Notes: generated from the letters alone by a model not told the origin. A stretch of 64,000 nt of DNA from Reyranella aquatilis (GCF_020880995.1 NZ_JAJISD010000002.1:186001-250000), one strand, 5' to 3'; shown: positions 26,216 through 35,262, counted from the stretch's first letter. Translations and numbers: made by a program.

Positions 26216-27742
26216 CTACCACGTCATGCGGAAGCCGGCAGTGAAGGCGTGGGCATTGTCCTGCCCTGAGACCTCGCCCTCGTAGCGCAGGTAGATCGAC
26301 GTCGCATCGGCAACGGCGGTGTTGGCCGCGAGGCCCAGCACCACCCCATCGCGTTGCGGCGCGACGCCATAGGTGGTGAAGGGCGCCACCGGCGCGCCCG
26401 CGAACGAGGCCGTCACGGGACGCGCCGTGTCGGCATATTCGTGGCTCCAGCCCAGGCGCATCTTGAGCGCCAGCCGGTCGCGCCAGCCCACGTCCATCGA
26501 ACCGCCAAGCTGCGCGCCCAGCACGGTGCGCAGCGAGTTCGTCGTCTGCTGCGCCACCGAGAGGTTCAGCGAGCCTGCCCCCGTCTCGGTGAAGGCGTTC
26601 TGGGTGCCCGTATAGGCCTGCAGCCGCACGAACGGCGTGACGAAGGCGTCGGCCAGACCGCCGAGATCGAAGCGATAACCGGTCTCGACCTGGCCGTAGA
26701 ACTGGTTGGCGCCGGTGTTGCCGATCGCAGTGCGCGGCGCGAGCCCGGGGATCGCGATGCTGCGCCACATCTGGTTGGCGCTGTAGGCGTAGCCCGCGAT
26801 CACGTCGGCATAGACCTTGTCCTGGATGAAGTTGGCGTAGAGGCCGGCCTGGAAGCTGTTGGAGTTGCCCTGCCCGCTGAAGCCGCCGACCCACTGGTTG
26901 GCGTTCTGGTAGCCTGCCGTCACGCCAACCCGGAGACCTGGCGCCACCAGCCGGTCCAGACCGCCCGCGAAGCCGCCGGCACTGTAGGTCAACGTGCCGG
27001 CATTGCTGCTGCCGCTGCTCATCGTGCCGAGCCCGCCCAGCATGCCGCCCCAGGCACTCCACAGCGCCGGCACCGTGCTGTCGCAGGCTACGTCGCACGC
27101 CTCGGCCAGCGCCACCCGGCTCGACCCGGTGAGGCTGCCGCCGCCGCCCGCCTGTCCCGCGAAGTTGCTCAGGAAAAGCTGGATCCCCTGCGCCATCGAG
27201 CTGGAGAAGCCGGAATAGTTCTGGCCGCTGATCGCGTTCATCACCGCCTGGCCCTGCTGGGCGGAGAGGGTGGAGAGCGCGCCGATGACGGTGGCGTAAT
27301 CGCCCGTCGCATTAAGCGCCGTGGAGTCGAGCACCGCCCCGACGGCCGCCTGGTTCGGCGTCAGCGCCGCCTGCGCGAAGCCCCCCACCTGCAGGCTGAG
27401 ATAGACGTTGTTGGCATCGTAGCTCAGGCTCGGCTGCAGGAATGGCAGGGCGCTGCTGACTGAGGCGTAGGTACCCGTCAGCCCGCCGGTCGCGTTGAGC
27501 AGCGTATAGGTCGTACGCGGTGCGTAGCTGCCGGCCTGCGGCAGGACGACCACTGTGCTGCCCGCTCCGATCGTGGCCGTGCCTGTCGCGTTCAGCCGGT
27601 CGCTCTGTCGCGTGGCATTGACCTCCGCCTGGAAGGTACCGCCGGTCTGCGTATAGTTGCCCGTGACGCTCAGCGTGCCGATCGAGTTTCCGGGCGCGAC
27701 GACACCGGCGTTCGTTACGTTGCCGACGATCGTGCCGGTACC
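26216..27742 (-). repeat. 1.5-kb near-identical repeat, copy B (3' end of third autotransporter)
   Basis: The partner of 22574-24100. The stop codon differs (TAG here, TGA there), and the coding match begins at the last Trp codon. One residue in the barrel differs (Val for Ala in YADVIAG) and one at the upstream edge (GTIVGN for GTIFGN). A repeat of this length in direct orientation could support recombination deleting or amplifying the intervening 3.6 kb. Confidence 0.93.
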
Positions 27743-29491
27743 GCCCAGGGTGCCCCCGCCGCCCACTACCATATCGCTGGTGGTGCTTCCGTTGACCGCG
27801 AGCAGGCCGCCGAAGATCCGGGTTTCACCGGTATAGGTGTTGTTGCCGGTCAGCGAAAGCTGACCTGTGCCGAACAGACTCAACCCGCCGGCGCCGGTGA
27901 CGGAAGTGGCGAGCGAACTGGCGCCGCTGGCATTGATGCTCAGCCGGCCGGCGCCGAGGTCGAGCACGCCGCCGACGCCGGAGAGGTTGCCGATGGTCGG
28001 GCTGTTGCCGTTGAGATTGAGCTGCCCTGCGTTGATGGTGAGCGAACCGCCCGTCGGCAAGGCTCCCGCCGAAGCGATGTTGAGAATGCCGCCATTGACG
28101 ATGGTGCCGCCGCTATAGGTATTGGTGCCCGACAGGTTCATCGTGCCGCCGCCGAGCGCAAGGCTGCCCGGTCCGCCGATGTTGCCGCTGATGGTCCCGG
28201 TGCCGGTCTGCTGGAAGGTCGTTGCGGCCATCAGGTAGGTCGGGAAGTTCGACGAGAAGTTGTTGTCGAAGGCGAGCGTGCCCTGCAGGGCGAGCATCGG
28301 CGTGACCGAGCCGCTTGGATCAACGTTCGATCCGCTCCAGCGATAGCCGACGAAACCGCCAACGGGATCGTAGAGATAGTCGAAGCCGCGAAAGAAATTG
28401 TGGCCCGTGTTCACATAGGGTGGGCCATCGACCACCTGAACGGCGGTTGGCGCCACGGGGTCAGGCGTTCCGACGGTGAATGTGTAGTTCGCGGCGGTAC
28501 CCGGCTGCCCCGGGAGGGCGATCGCAATGATCGTGCCGTTGGGCGCATAGGTCTGTTCGCCGGCGACCAGACCGCTGCCCGGCGGCGGCGGTGACAGGAA
28601 CATATAGCCGATGCCGCTGTCCTGGAGCACGGTCCCGCTCATGGGGACGCCATTGGTCGTCACGCTCATGGTGGTCGGCTGGAAGTTGCCGGCGAGTGAG
28701 CAGGCCGTCGTAGGCGTAGTGCACGGCGTCACCGTGTTCGCGTTCGTATTCGGCATCAGTTGCACGTAGGCAAAGTCGTTCAGGAACGCGCCATCGAGGC
28801 CCAGCCTCACGCCGGGCTGCGCCTGGTTATTGGTGATGACGAAGCCCGCGCGCATGTTTGCGACCGACAGGTCGGGAAGGTTCACGAATCCGGTCAGGTT
28901 GAGAAACGGGTTGCCGTTCGGCGACAATCCTGTCGCGGCGCCGGCGGCGGCGTTGGCGGACCCGCGGTTGAATCCCACTCCCATCATCCCGATCCCGGTA
29001 GGATTGGAATTGGGCTGGCACTGGCCCGTGGCTTGCTTGCCAGGCTCGCAGGTTATGTTTGTCACCAGAAGGACCGGCACGGTGGCCATCGCGTAGGTTT
29101 GCTGGCCGTTGACGACTGCCCCATGAATGAAGATGTCAGCGTTGTAGACCGTTCCCTGGTTGATGATACCGCTGCTGGTGTAGGTGATGCTGCCCTGGCC
29201 GAGTGAGGTGCCCGGCACGGGGGTGAACCGGTCTGCGGAGACGAGGATGCCGGTCGACCCGGTGTCCATCACGAAGGGGATCGGGGTGAACGGCGCCACG
29301 TTGGGGGCCGAAGGCAGCGAGAGGTTTACCATCCCCATCGTGCCGTCACCCATCTGGCCGCCGGCAAAGGGAACGTAGAAGGTCGAATTCGTCGCCGTCG
29401 GATAGTAATTCCACGACTGGGCCGCCGCCGGCCCCGCGATCGCCACCGACAAACTGGCGACGAGCGTCGCCGACCAGTCACGCTTCTTCAC
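26216..29491 (-). CDS. Autotransporter with pepsin-like aspartic peptidase passenger (copy 3)
   Basis: A 1091-aa type Va autotransporter. The signal is KKRDWSATLVASLSVAIAG, with cleavage after AAAQ (~25). The passenger has FVMDTGSTGILV (D76), SITYTSS in the flap position, GMMGVGFNRGS, LQDSGIGYMFL (D291) and YLYDPVGGFVGY. The two Asp motifs are 215 residues apart (206 in the neighbouring copy). It differs from copy 2 through most of this domain, has two extra Cys pairs (CEPGKQATGQC, CTTPTTAC), and carries PATR-type repeats (LSGTNTYSGGTIVNGGILNI, LTGNNTYTGETRIFGGLL). The barrel is nearly identical to copy 2. GTG 29491 was chosen because GGAGGAG lies 6-8 nt upstream. It lies 51 bp after ppa. Confidence 0.88.
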   Translation of the reverse strand: MKKRDWSATLVASLSVAIAGPAAAQSWNYYPTATNSTFYVPFAGGQMGDGTMGMVNLSLPSAPNVAPFTPIPFVMDTGSTGILVSADRFTPVPGTSLGQGSITYTSSGIINQGTVYNADIFIHGAVVNGQQTYAMATVPVLLVTNITCEPGKQATGQCQPNSNPTGIGMMGVGFNRGSANAAAGAATGLSPNGNPFLNLTGFVNLPDLSVANMRAGFVITNNQAQPGVRLGLDGAFLNDFAYVQLMPNTNANTVTPCTTPTTACSLAGNFQPTTMSVTTNGVPMSGTVLQDSGIGYMFLSPPPPGSGLVAGEQTYAPNGTIIAIALPGQPGTAANYTFTVGTPDPVAPTAVQVVDGPPYVNTGHNFFRGFDYLYDPVGGFVGYRWSGSNVDPSGSVTPMLALQGTLAFDNNFSSNFPTYLMAATTFQQTGTGTISGNIGGPGSLALGGGTMNLSGTNTYSGGTIVNGGILNIASAGALPTGGSLTINAGQLNLNGNSPTIGNLSGVGGVLDLGAGRLSINASGASSLATSVTGAGGLSLFGTGQLSLTGNNTYTGETRIFGGLLAVNGSTTSDMVVGGGGTLGGTGTIVGNVTNAGVVAPGNSIGTLSVTGNYTQTGGTFQAEVNATRQSDRLNATGTATIGAGSTVVVLPQAGSYAPRTTYTLLNATGGLTGTYASVSSALPFLQPSLSYDANNVYLSLQVGGFAQAALTPNQAAVGAVLDSTALNATGDYATVIGALSTLSAQQGQAVMNAISGQNYSGFSSSMAQGIQLFLSNFAGQAGGGGSLTGSSRVALAEACDVACDSTVPALWSAWGGMLGGLGTMSSGSSNAGTLTYSAGGFAGGLDRLVAPGLRVGVTAGYQNANQWVGGFSGQGNSNSFQAGLYANFIQDKVYADVIAGYAYSANQMWRSIAIPGLAPRTAIGNTGANQFYGQVETGYRFDLGGLADAFVTPFVRLQAYTGTQNAFTETGAGSLNLSVAQQTTNSLRTVLGAQLGGSMDVGWRDRLALKMRLGWSHEYADTARPVTASFAGAPVAPFTTYGVAPQRDGVVLGLAANTAVADATSIYLRYEGEVSGQDNAHAFTAGFRMTW

Positions 29492-29542
29492 CCGCAACTC
29501 CTCCAGATCCCCCAAGTCCCAAACCCGGCGCCGCCGCTTTCG

Positions 29543-30076
29543 TCAGCGCTTACTCTTCGCCCGCTCGATCGCCTCGGTGATGAGGCGGCGCGCCTCGTCG
29601 ACGTCGCCCCAGCCCAGCAGCTTCACCCACTTGCCCGGTTCGAGGTCCTTGTAGTGGATGAAGAAGTGCTCGATCTGGTGGCGCGTGATCTCCGGCAGGT
29701 CGGTGTAGTTCTTCACGTGCACGTAGCGCTGGGTCAGCTTCGAGGACGGCACGGCGATGATCTTCTCGTCCCCGCCTCCGTCGTCCTCCATGCGCAGCAC
29801 GCCGATCGGTCGGACATTCATCACGGCGCCGGCGATGATCGGACGGGTATTGGCGACCAGCACGTCGATCGGGTCGCCGTCGTCGGACAGGGTGTGCGGC
29901 ACGAAGCCGTAATTTCCGGGGTAGCGCATGGGCGTGTAGAGGAAGCGGTCGACCACCAGGGTGCCGGCTTCCTTGTCCATCTCGTACTTGATCGGCTCTC
30001 CGCCGATCGGCACTTCGATGATGGTGTTGACGTCTTCGGGTGGATTTTTGCCGATGGCAATGGCGTCGAGCTTCAT
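29543..30076 (-). CDS. ppa: Inorganic pyrophosphatase, family I
   Basis: A 177-aa soluble pyrophosphatase that hydrolyses PPi from biosynthetic reactions, including sulfate activation to APS. The family I signature DGDPIDVLV is present, with [18 protein letters not shown] and [11 protein letters not shown] upstream and [14 protein letters not shown] toward the C-terminus. Length is standard. The start is only 31 nt after the T-rich tail of a terminator, so its promoter must overlap that terminator or lie very close to the gene. Confidence 0.97.
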   Translation of the reverse strand: MKLDAIAIGKNPPEDVNTIIEVPIGGEPIKYEMDKEAGTLVVDRFLYTPMRYPGNYGFVPHTLSDDGDPIDVLVANTRPIIAGAVMNVRPIGVLRMEDDGGGDEKIIAVPSSKLTQRYVHVKNYTDLPEITRHQIEHFFIHYKDLEPGKWVKLLGWGDVDEARRLITEAIERAKSKR

Positions 30077-30107
30077 GCCGCGATCCTGACCGAAGCCGGC
30101 CGAAAGC

Positions 30108-30144
30108 TCAAAAAGAAACCGGCGGCCCTTGGGGGCCGCCGGTT
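30108..30144 (-). terminator. Rho-independent terminator of the MFS gene
   Basis: On the minus strand a perfect 12-bp stem AACCGGCGGCCC / GGGCCGCCGGTT with a 4-nt loop is followed by TTTCTTTTT. It starts 22 bp after the MFS stop codon and is the best intrinsic terminator in the window. Confidence 0.9.
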
Positions 30145-30166
30145 CATTTCTGTCGCGGATCGAGTG

Positions 30167-31834
30167 TCAGTCCTCGGCGTAGATGTCGCGATCCTTGGTC
30201 TCGGGCATGAACAGCAGGCCGATCACCAGGGTCATGCCGGCCACCGCGATCGGGTACCAGAGACCGGAGTAGATGTTGCCGGTCGCGGCCACGATGGCGA
30301 AGGCGGTCGGGGGCAGGAAGCCGCCGAACCAGCCGTTGCCGATATGGTACGGCAGCGACATGCCCGAGTAGCGGATGCGGGTCGGGAAAAGCTCGACCAG
30401 CAGGGCCGCGATCGGCCCGTAGACCATCGTCACGTAAATCACCAGGATCGTCAGGATGACGATCACCATCGTCATGTTGATCTTGGTCTTGTCGGCCGCT
30501 GCCGGATAGCCCGCGGCGCGGATGGCCGCCGTGGCGTCGGTGTTGAACGCCCGCTCCTTGGCGGCGCCGTCGGCGCCCGCCTTAGCCTTGTCGAAGGAGG
30601 TGACGACCTTGTCACCGACCTTGATCTGCGCCGGCGTGCCCGCCGGTGCCGCCTGGTTGGCGTAGTTCACCGAGTTGCGCGCGAGGAACGACTTGGCGAT
30701 GTCGCACGAGCTGGTGAACGAGGCGGTACCCGTCGGGTTGAACTGGAACGAGCACTCGTTCGGGTCGGCGACCACCACGACCGGCGACTTCTCGATCGCG
30801 GCGTTGAGCGCCGGGTTCACCGCGTTGGTGAGCGCGTGGAACAGCGGGAAGTAGGTCACCATGGCGAGCGCGCAGCCCGCCAGGATGATCGGCTTGCGGC
30901 CGATCTTGTCCGACAGCCAGCCGAAGAAGATGAAGAACGGCGTGCCGATGGCCAGCGCCACGGCGATCACGATGTTCGAGGTCGTGCCGTCGAGCTTCAG
31001 CGTCTGGGTGAGGAAGAACAGGGCGTAGAACTGGCCGGTGTACCAGACCGCCGCCTGGCCGGCGGTGCCGCCGAACAGGGCGATGAGCGCGATCTTGGCA
31101 TTCTTCCAGACGCCGAACGCCTCGCGCAACGGCGTCTTGGAGCCCTTGCCCTCGGCCTTCATGCGCTGGAACGCCGGCGATTCCTGCAGCTGCAGACGGA
31201 TCCAGATCGACACCGCCAGCAGCAGGATCGAAACGAGGAACGGCACGCGCCAGCCCCAGTCCGCGAACTGCTCGGGCGTCAGCGACAGGCGAAGCGCCAG
31301 GATGACGAGCAGCGAGAGGAACAGGCCGACGGTGGCCGTCGTCTGGATCCAGGACGTGTAGAAGCCGCGACGGCCCTGCGGGGCATGCTCGGCCACGTAG
31401 GTCGCCGCACCGCCGTACTCGCCGCCCAGCGCCAGGCCCTGCAGCAGGCGGCAGGCGATGAACAGGATCGGCGCCGCGATGCCGATCGAGGCATAGCCGG
31501 GCAGCAGACCGACCACGAAGGTCGCGATGCCCATCAGGGTCATGGTGACGAGGAAGGTGTACTTGCGGCCGATCAGATCGCCCAGGCTGCCGAAGAACAG
31601 CGCGCCGAACGGACGGACCGCGAAGCCAGCCGCAAAGCCGAGCAGCGTGAAGATGAAGGCGGCGGTCGGATTGACGCCGGCGAAGAAGTTGGCGGCGATG
31701 TTCGCGGCGAGCGAGCCCGCGAGATAGAAATCGTACCATTCGAAGATGGTGCCGACGGAGGAAGCGATGATCACCTTCCTCTCTTCGCGCGTCATCGGAC
31801 GCGCGCGCTCGTCCACGGTGCCAGCTACGGCCAT
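30167..31834 (-). CDS. MFS transporter of the metabolite:H+ symporter (MHS) type
   Basis: A 555-aa inner-membrane permease with 12 predicted helices. MHS landmarks are SSVGTIFEWYDFYLAG, GFAVRPFGALFFGSLGDLIGRKYTF, GLALGGEYGGAATYVAEHAP and the second-half loop GWLSDKIGRKPIIL. A roughly 110-residue loop between helices 9 and 10 (two Cys, ECSF and SSCD) makes it about 100 residues longer than typical relatives such as ProP. The substrate is probably a small carboxylate or osmolyte; the nearby acetate-type symporter system suggests a carboxylate. ATG 31834 has GGGAG 9 nt upstream, and the gene ends in a strong terminator. Confidence 0.9.
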   Translation of the reverse strand: MAVAGTVDERARPMTREERKVIIASSVGTIFEWYDFYLAGSLAANIAANFFAGVNPTAAFIFTLLGFAAGFAVRPFGALFFGSLGDLIGRKYTFLVTMTLMGIATFVVGLLPGYASIGIAAPILFIACRLLQGLALGGEYGGAATYVAEHAPQGRRGFYTSWIQTTATVGLFLSLLVILALRLSLTPEQFADWGWRVPFLVSILLLAVSIWIRLQLQESPAFQRMKAEGKGSKTPLREAFGVWKNAKIALIALFGGTAGQAAVWYTGQFYALFFLTQTLKLDGTTSNIVIAVALAIGTPFFIFFGWLSDKIGRKPIILAGCALAMVTYFPLFHALTNAVNPALNAAIEKSPVVVVADPNECSFQFNPTGTASFTSSCDIAKSFLARNSVNYANQAAPAGTPAQIKVGDKVVTSFDKAKAGADGAAKERAFNTDATAAIRAAGYPAAADKTKINMTMVIVILTILVIYVTMVYGPIAALLVELFPTRIRYSGMSLPYHIGNGWFGGFLPPTAFAIVAATGNIYSGLWYPIAVAGMTLVIGLLFMPETKDRDIYAED

Positions 31835-31980
31835 AGGCGTTTCTCCCGTTATGACAATCGAATTGAGCTCGACTGCTTAGGATCGCCTTTAGTTGGTGCT
31901 GCGGGGCACGTGCAATTGGACCAAGGTCATGCAAGACCAAAGTCGAATGTCGTCTGCGAAATTTCAGAGGCCCTGCGACG

Positions 31981-32349
31981 TCAGCCGCGGAAGACCCAAA
32001 CGATCGCAGCGCCGATGCAGAGCACCAGCGTCACGACACCCGCCATCTCCGCGTAGCGAAGATAGGTCTTTCGGAGCACCTCGAGCAGCAGTTCGGGCGG
32101 ATAGTTCGGTGGCAGGTCCGCACCCTTGTTCAGGAGCACCCAGAGTTCCGTCGACTTGTGGTTCCACTTCGGCGCATTGTACGCAAACAAACCGAGCACC
32201 GAACCGTGCAGCGCCTCGAGTATCGCGCCCGATTTCAGGCAGAGCAGCAGGTCGTGGGAAAGACCGAGCATGACCATGCAGATCGCGAGCAGCGCGAAGC
32301 CGCAGCCGCGACGCACGATGACATCCGCGAGATACTCGATGCGATCCAT
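31981..32349 (-). CDS. Small membrane protein, unknown function
   Basis: A 122-aa protein with two predicted transmembrane segments, near residues 17-38 and 100-120 (VTLVLCIGAAIVWVFRG). They are separated by a soluble stretch with PPNYPPELLLEVLRKTYLRY. GGAGGG precedes the ATG. It is the last of three small membrane-protein genes 3' of the sodium:solute symporter, all on the same strand and closely packed (18-bp gap upstream). No family was recognised; accessory membrane subunits of the symporter unit are a guess. Confidence 0.7.
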   Translation of the reverse strand: MDRIEYLADVIVRRGCGFALLAICMVMLGLSHDLLLCLKSGAILEALHGSVLGLFAYNAPKWNHKSTELWVLLNKGADLPPNYPPELLLEVLRKTYLRYAEMAGVVTLVLCIGAAIVWVFRG

Positions 32350-32367
32350 CCGGCCCTCCGGTGCAGC

Positions 32368-32697
32368 CTATTGCACAGCACCTGACATGAGCAAGACACG
32401 GACCATGGCGGGAAAGCAGAGCACCAGCGCGACCCCGGCCCAGATCCAGTTCGGACCGGGCGCCTCGCGCGAGGCCGGAATGGCGCGCTCGACCAGGGCG
32501 GCGGGCACCCCTGATACGAGAAGCGTCGTCGTCGCCACGATCAGGCTGGAAAAGTAGAAAACGACGCTCGGATCGCCGGGCAGCCAGGGCGGCGCCCAGA
32601 CGAGACTATAGGCGGCGACGAGGTGCACCAGCGGAGAGAAGATGCCGTTGAACACGGCGAGCCCCAGCACAAGGGCGAACACCTGGTGGCGGAGCAT
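32368..32697 (-). CDS. Small membrane protein, unknown function
   Basis: A 109-aa protein with about three hydrophobic segments (VFALVLGLAVFNGIF, YFSSLIVATTTLLVSGV, WIWAGVALVLCFPAMV). It starts 2 bp after the stop of the preceding 106-aa gene, so the two are translationally coupled, and it is followed by the 122-aa membrane protein after 18 bp. The family is not recognised. Codon use is like its neighbours. Confidence 0.7.
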   Translation of the reverse strand: MLRHQVFALVLGLAVFNGIFSPLVHLVAAYSLVWAPPWLPGDPSVVFYFSSLIVATTTLLVSGVPAALVERAIPASREAPGPNWIWAGVALVLCFPAMVRVLLMSGAVQ

Positions 32698-32699
32698 CG

Positions 32700-33020
32700 T
32701 CAGCCTCCTCCGGCGAGGCGCGGCGTGAGGCCGGCGGACGCCATGGCGAAGTAGATGCCCGTCCGCAGCCAGAACAGCCAGAAGGCCGTGATGAGCGGCA
32801 GCCAGCGCTGCCCCAGCGATGCCGGCGTGATGAAGCTCACGATGGCGATGGCCCAGCCGGTGAGCCAGACAAAGGAGCGCCAGATGTAGTTCTGCGGCTG
32901 CAGGGCCGGCACGAACAACGACAGCATCCAGCGCCCGATGCAGGCCCAGGCCACGAGCGACAGCCCGTAGTTCACGATCCAGAAGGGCAGGTAGCCCCAG
33001 AAGAAGTCCGGTTGATTCAT
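32700..33020 (-). CDS. Small membrane protein, unknown function
   Basis: A 106-aa protein with about three predicted helices, rich in Trp and Phe (FFWGYLPFWIVNYGLSLVAW, WMLSLFVPALQPQNYIWRSFVWL). The RWMLSLFVP segment vaguely recalls YggT-like membrane proteins, but the match is too weak to name. It follows the symporter gene by 63 bp and is coupled to the next small membrane gene. Confidence 0.7.
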   Translation of the reverse strand: MNQPDFFWGYLPFWIVNYGLSLVAWACIGRWMLSLFVPALQPQNYIWRSFVWLTGWAIAIVSFITPASLGQRWLPLITAFWLFWLRTGIYFAMASAGLTPRLAGGG

Positions 33021-33083
33021 CGGTCCAAATGGAAAGGGCGAGGCTTTCGCCCCGCCCTACCCTTCCTCAAGTCGTGGCGGCGA

Positions 33084-34973
33084 TCAATGTGCCGCTTCGG
33101 CGTTGCGCACCGATCCGGCCGGCACGCGGATCGAATCGATGAAGTCCTGCATCTCGGCCGATGCCGGCTTGCTGATCCATCCGACGACTATCATGGCGAG
33201 GAACGCCGCCGGGATGCCGAAGATGCCCACCGAGATGTTGTTGATGCCCCAGATGTAGGCAACGTCGCGACCGCGAATCTTCACGATGTTGATGTCGCCC
33301 AGCCAGCTCATGCTTGCCTTGACCCATGGCCCGTAGAACTCGGTCGCGATCAGGAAGAACATGCAGAGGCCGAAGCCCACGATGATCCCCCAGATGCCGG
33401 CGGCATCGCCGGCGCGCTTCCACCAGATGCCGAGCACCAGGCCCGCGAACAGGCCGGCGGCGGCGATGGAGAAGGCCCACGACACCAGGAACAGGATGTC
33501 GGCTCCCAGCGTGCCGGCCACGTAGGCGGCGACGATGGCCACCAGGCCGAGCAGGACCCGGCTGATGATCAGGCGACGCTTCGTATCGGCCGTGGGGTCG
33601 ATCATCTTGTAGTAGACGTCGTGGCTGAGCGCGTTGGCGATCGCGAGCAGCAGGCCGTCCGCGGTCGAGAGCGCGGCGGCAAGGCCGCCGGCCGCGACCA
33701 GGCCGGAGATGACGTAGGGGAGGCCGGCGATTTCCGGCGTCGCCAACACGACGGCGTCGGTGTGCAGCCGGAACTCGTTGAGCTGCAGGATGCCGTCGCC
33801 GTTGCCGGTGACCCCCTTGCAAAGCGCGAATTGCGCGGCGGCATTGGCCGCATCGCATGCGCCGACCAGCCCGATGCTGCCCCAGGAGGCGACCCAGGCC
33901 GGCAGCTTGGCGATCGGCTGGCCGATCACCGACTGGTAAACTTCCAGCTTCGCGAACGCCGCGTAGGCCGGCGCCGTGAAGTAGAGCAGGAAGATGAAGA
34001 ACAGAGACCACGCCACCGAATCGCGCGCCTGCTTGACGGACGGCGTGGTGAAGTAGCGCATCAGGATGTGCGGCAGCGACGCCGTGCCGACCATCAGGCA
34101 GAGGATCAGCGCGAAGAAGTTCCACATCGCCGTCGGACTGTAGTTGCCGCGGGCGTCTACGAAGGCCGCGGTATGCGGCTGCAGGACGCCCAGCGTCTTC
34201 TCGAGCGCGGCGATCTTCTCGAGCGCCTGGCCGTACATGATCTGCGGGAGCGGAACGCCCGTGAGCTCGGACGACAACACGGTGACCGGGATCAGGTAGG
34301 CGATGATCAGGATGATGTACTGCGCCACCTGCGTCCACGTGACCGCCTTCATGCCGCCCAGCATCGAGCAGAGCAGGATGCCGAGCAGACCGACGAAGCA
34401 GGCGATCTCGAAGCCGATGTTGAGGAAACGCGCGGTGATGATGCCGACGCCGACGATCTGGGCGACGACGTAAACGAAGGACGCCGTGATCAGCACGACG
34501 ACCGCCAGGGCGCGGGCCACGTTGCCGCCGTAGCGCGCGCTGAAGAAGTCCGGAACCGTGAACTGGCCGAACTTGCGCAGGTACGGCGCCATCAGGATCG
34601 AAACCAGCACGTAGCCGCCGGTCCAGCCCAGCACGAAAGCGAGGCCGCTGTAGCCGCCGAAATAAAGCGAGCCCGCCATGCCGATGAACGATGCGGCGCT
34701 CATCCAGTCCGCGCCGGTCGCCATGCCGTTGTAGAAGGCGGGAACCGCCCGGCCGGCGACGTAGTATTCGTTGACTTCCGCGGTCCGCGCCAGCCAGCCG
34801 ATCAGCGCATAGACGCCGAGGGTGAGGAAGATGAAGAGATAGCCGAGGACCCTGTTCGGCACGCCCATCAGTTCGAGGATGCCGATGAAGATCGTGAAGC
34901 CGATGAAGGCCCCGGTATAGATCGCGTAGACCCGTCCGAGGTTGGCGAGAAACCCGCCCTGGATAGCTGCCAT
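33084..34973 (-). CDS. Sodium:solute symporter, VC_2705/ActP-like large subunit
   Basis: A 629-aa SSS-family permease with about 13-14 helices. Typical segments are EYYVAGRAVPAFYNGMATGADWMSAASFIG, GYSGLAFVLGWTGGYVL and SGLVAAGGLAAALSTADGLLLAIANALSHD, the last being the SSS signature. AGGAGGAA precedes the ATG. It is 19 bp after a DUF4212 small subunit; that pairing defines the VC_2705 subgroup, distinct from ActP/DUF485. With the symporter-type kinase and LuxR regulator next door it is probably an acetate or short-chain monocarboxylate importer under two-component control. Confidence 0.92.
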   Translation of the reverse strand: MAAIQGGFLANLGRVYAIYTGAFIGFTIFIGILELMGVPNRVLGYLFIFLTLGVYALIGWLARTAEVNEYYVAGRAVPAFYNGMATGADWMSAASFIGMAGSLYFGGYSGLAFVLGWTGGYVLVSILMAPYLRKFGQFTVPDFFSARYGGNVARALAVVVLITASFVYVVAQIVGVGIITARFLNIGFEIACFVGLLGILLCSMLGGMKAVTWTQVAQYIILIIAYLIPVTVLSSELTGVPLPQIMYGQALEKIAALEKTLGVLQPHTAAFVDARGNYSPTAMWNFFALILCLMVGTASLPHILMRYFTTPSVKQARDSVAWSLFFIFLLYFTAPAYAAFAKLEVYQSVIGQPIAKLPAWVASWGSIGLVGACDAANAAAQFALCKGVTGNGDGILQLNEFRLHTDAVVLATPEIAGLPYVISGLVAAGGLAAALSTADGLLLAIANALSHDVYYKMIDPTADTKRRLIISRVLLGLVAIVAAYVAGTLGADILFLVSWAFSIAAAGLFAGLVLGIWWKRAGDAAGIWGIIVGFGLCMFFLIATEFYGPWVKASMSWLGDINIVKIRGRDVAYIWGINNISVGIFGIPAAFLAMIVVGWISKPASAEMQDFIDSIRVPAGSVRNAEAAH

Positions 34974-34992
34974 GGTCGTTCCTCCTAACCCG

Positions 34993-35262
34993 TCACTCGT
35001 CCTGGACGCCGAATTCGTGATCGATCTTGTCCTGCGACTTGGCGTTCCACACGCACATCAGGACGAAGGCGATCAGCGAGCCCTGGGCCGCCATGTAGTA
35101 GCCGAGCGGGAATCCGAGGATACGGATCTGGTTGAGCTGAGGTGCCCAGAAGTGGATGAGGAAGCTGAAGACGAACCACGCAGCGAGGATGACCAGCATC
35201 AGCCCGCGCGTTTTCTCCCAATAGGCGGCCTGTTGAGAGGCCGACAGTTTGTTCTCCGCCAT
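34993..35262 (-). CDS. DUF4212 small subunit of the sodium:solute symporter
   Basis: An 89-aa protein with two transmembrane helices (LMLVILAAWFVFSFLIHF, YYMAAQGSLIAFVLMCVW), the AAYWEKTRGLM N-terminus and the FPLGYYMAAQGS hairpin typical of DUF4212 (putative solute:sodium symporter small subunit). The start was taken at MAENKLSAS because GGAGGAGC lies 5-7 nt before it; a longer frame upstream is low-complexity. It is first in the symporter operon, facing the divergent regulatory genes across a 240-bp gap. Confidence 0.9.
   Translation of the reverse strand: MAENKLSASQQAAYWEKTRGLMLVILAAWFVFSFLIHFWAPQLNQIRILGFPLGYYMAAQGSLIAFVLMCVWNAKSQDKIDHEFGVQDE

Noticed and set aside
29654-32056. 800-codon plus-strand frame over ppa and the MFS gene
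   Set aside because: Antisense shadow; charged low-complexity product, while both minus-strand genes are unmistakable.
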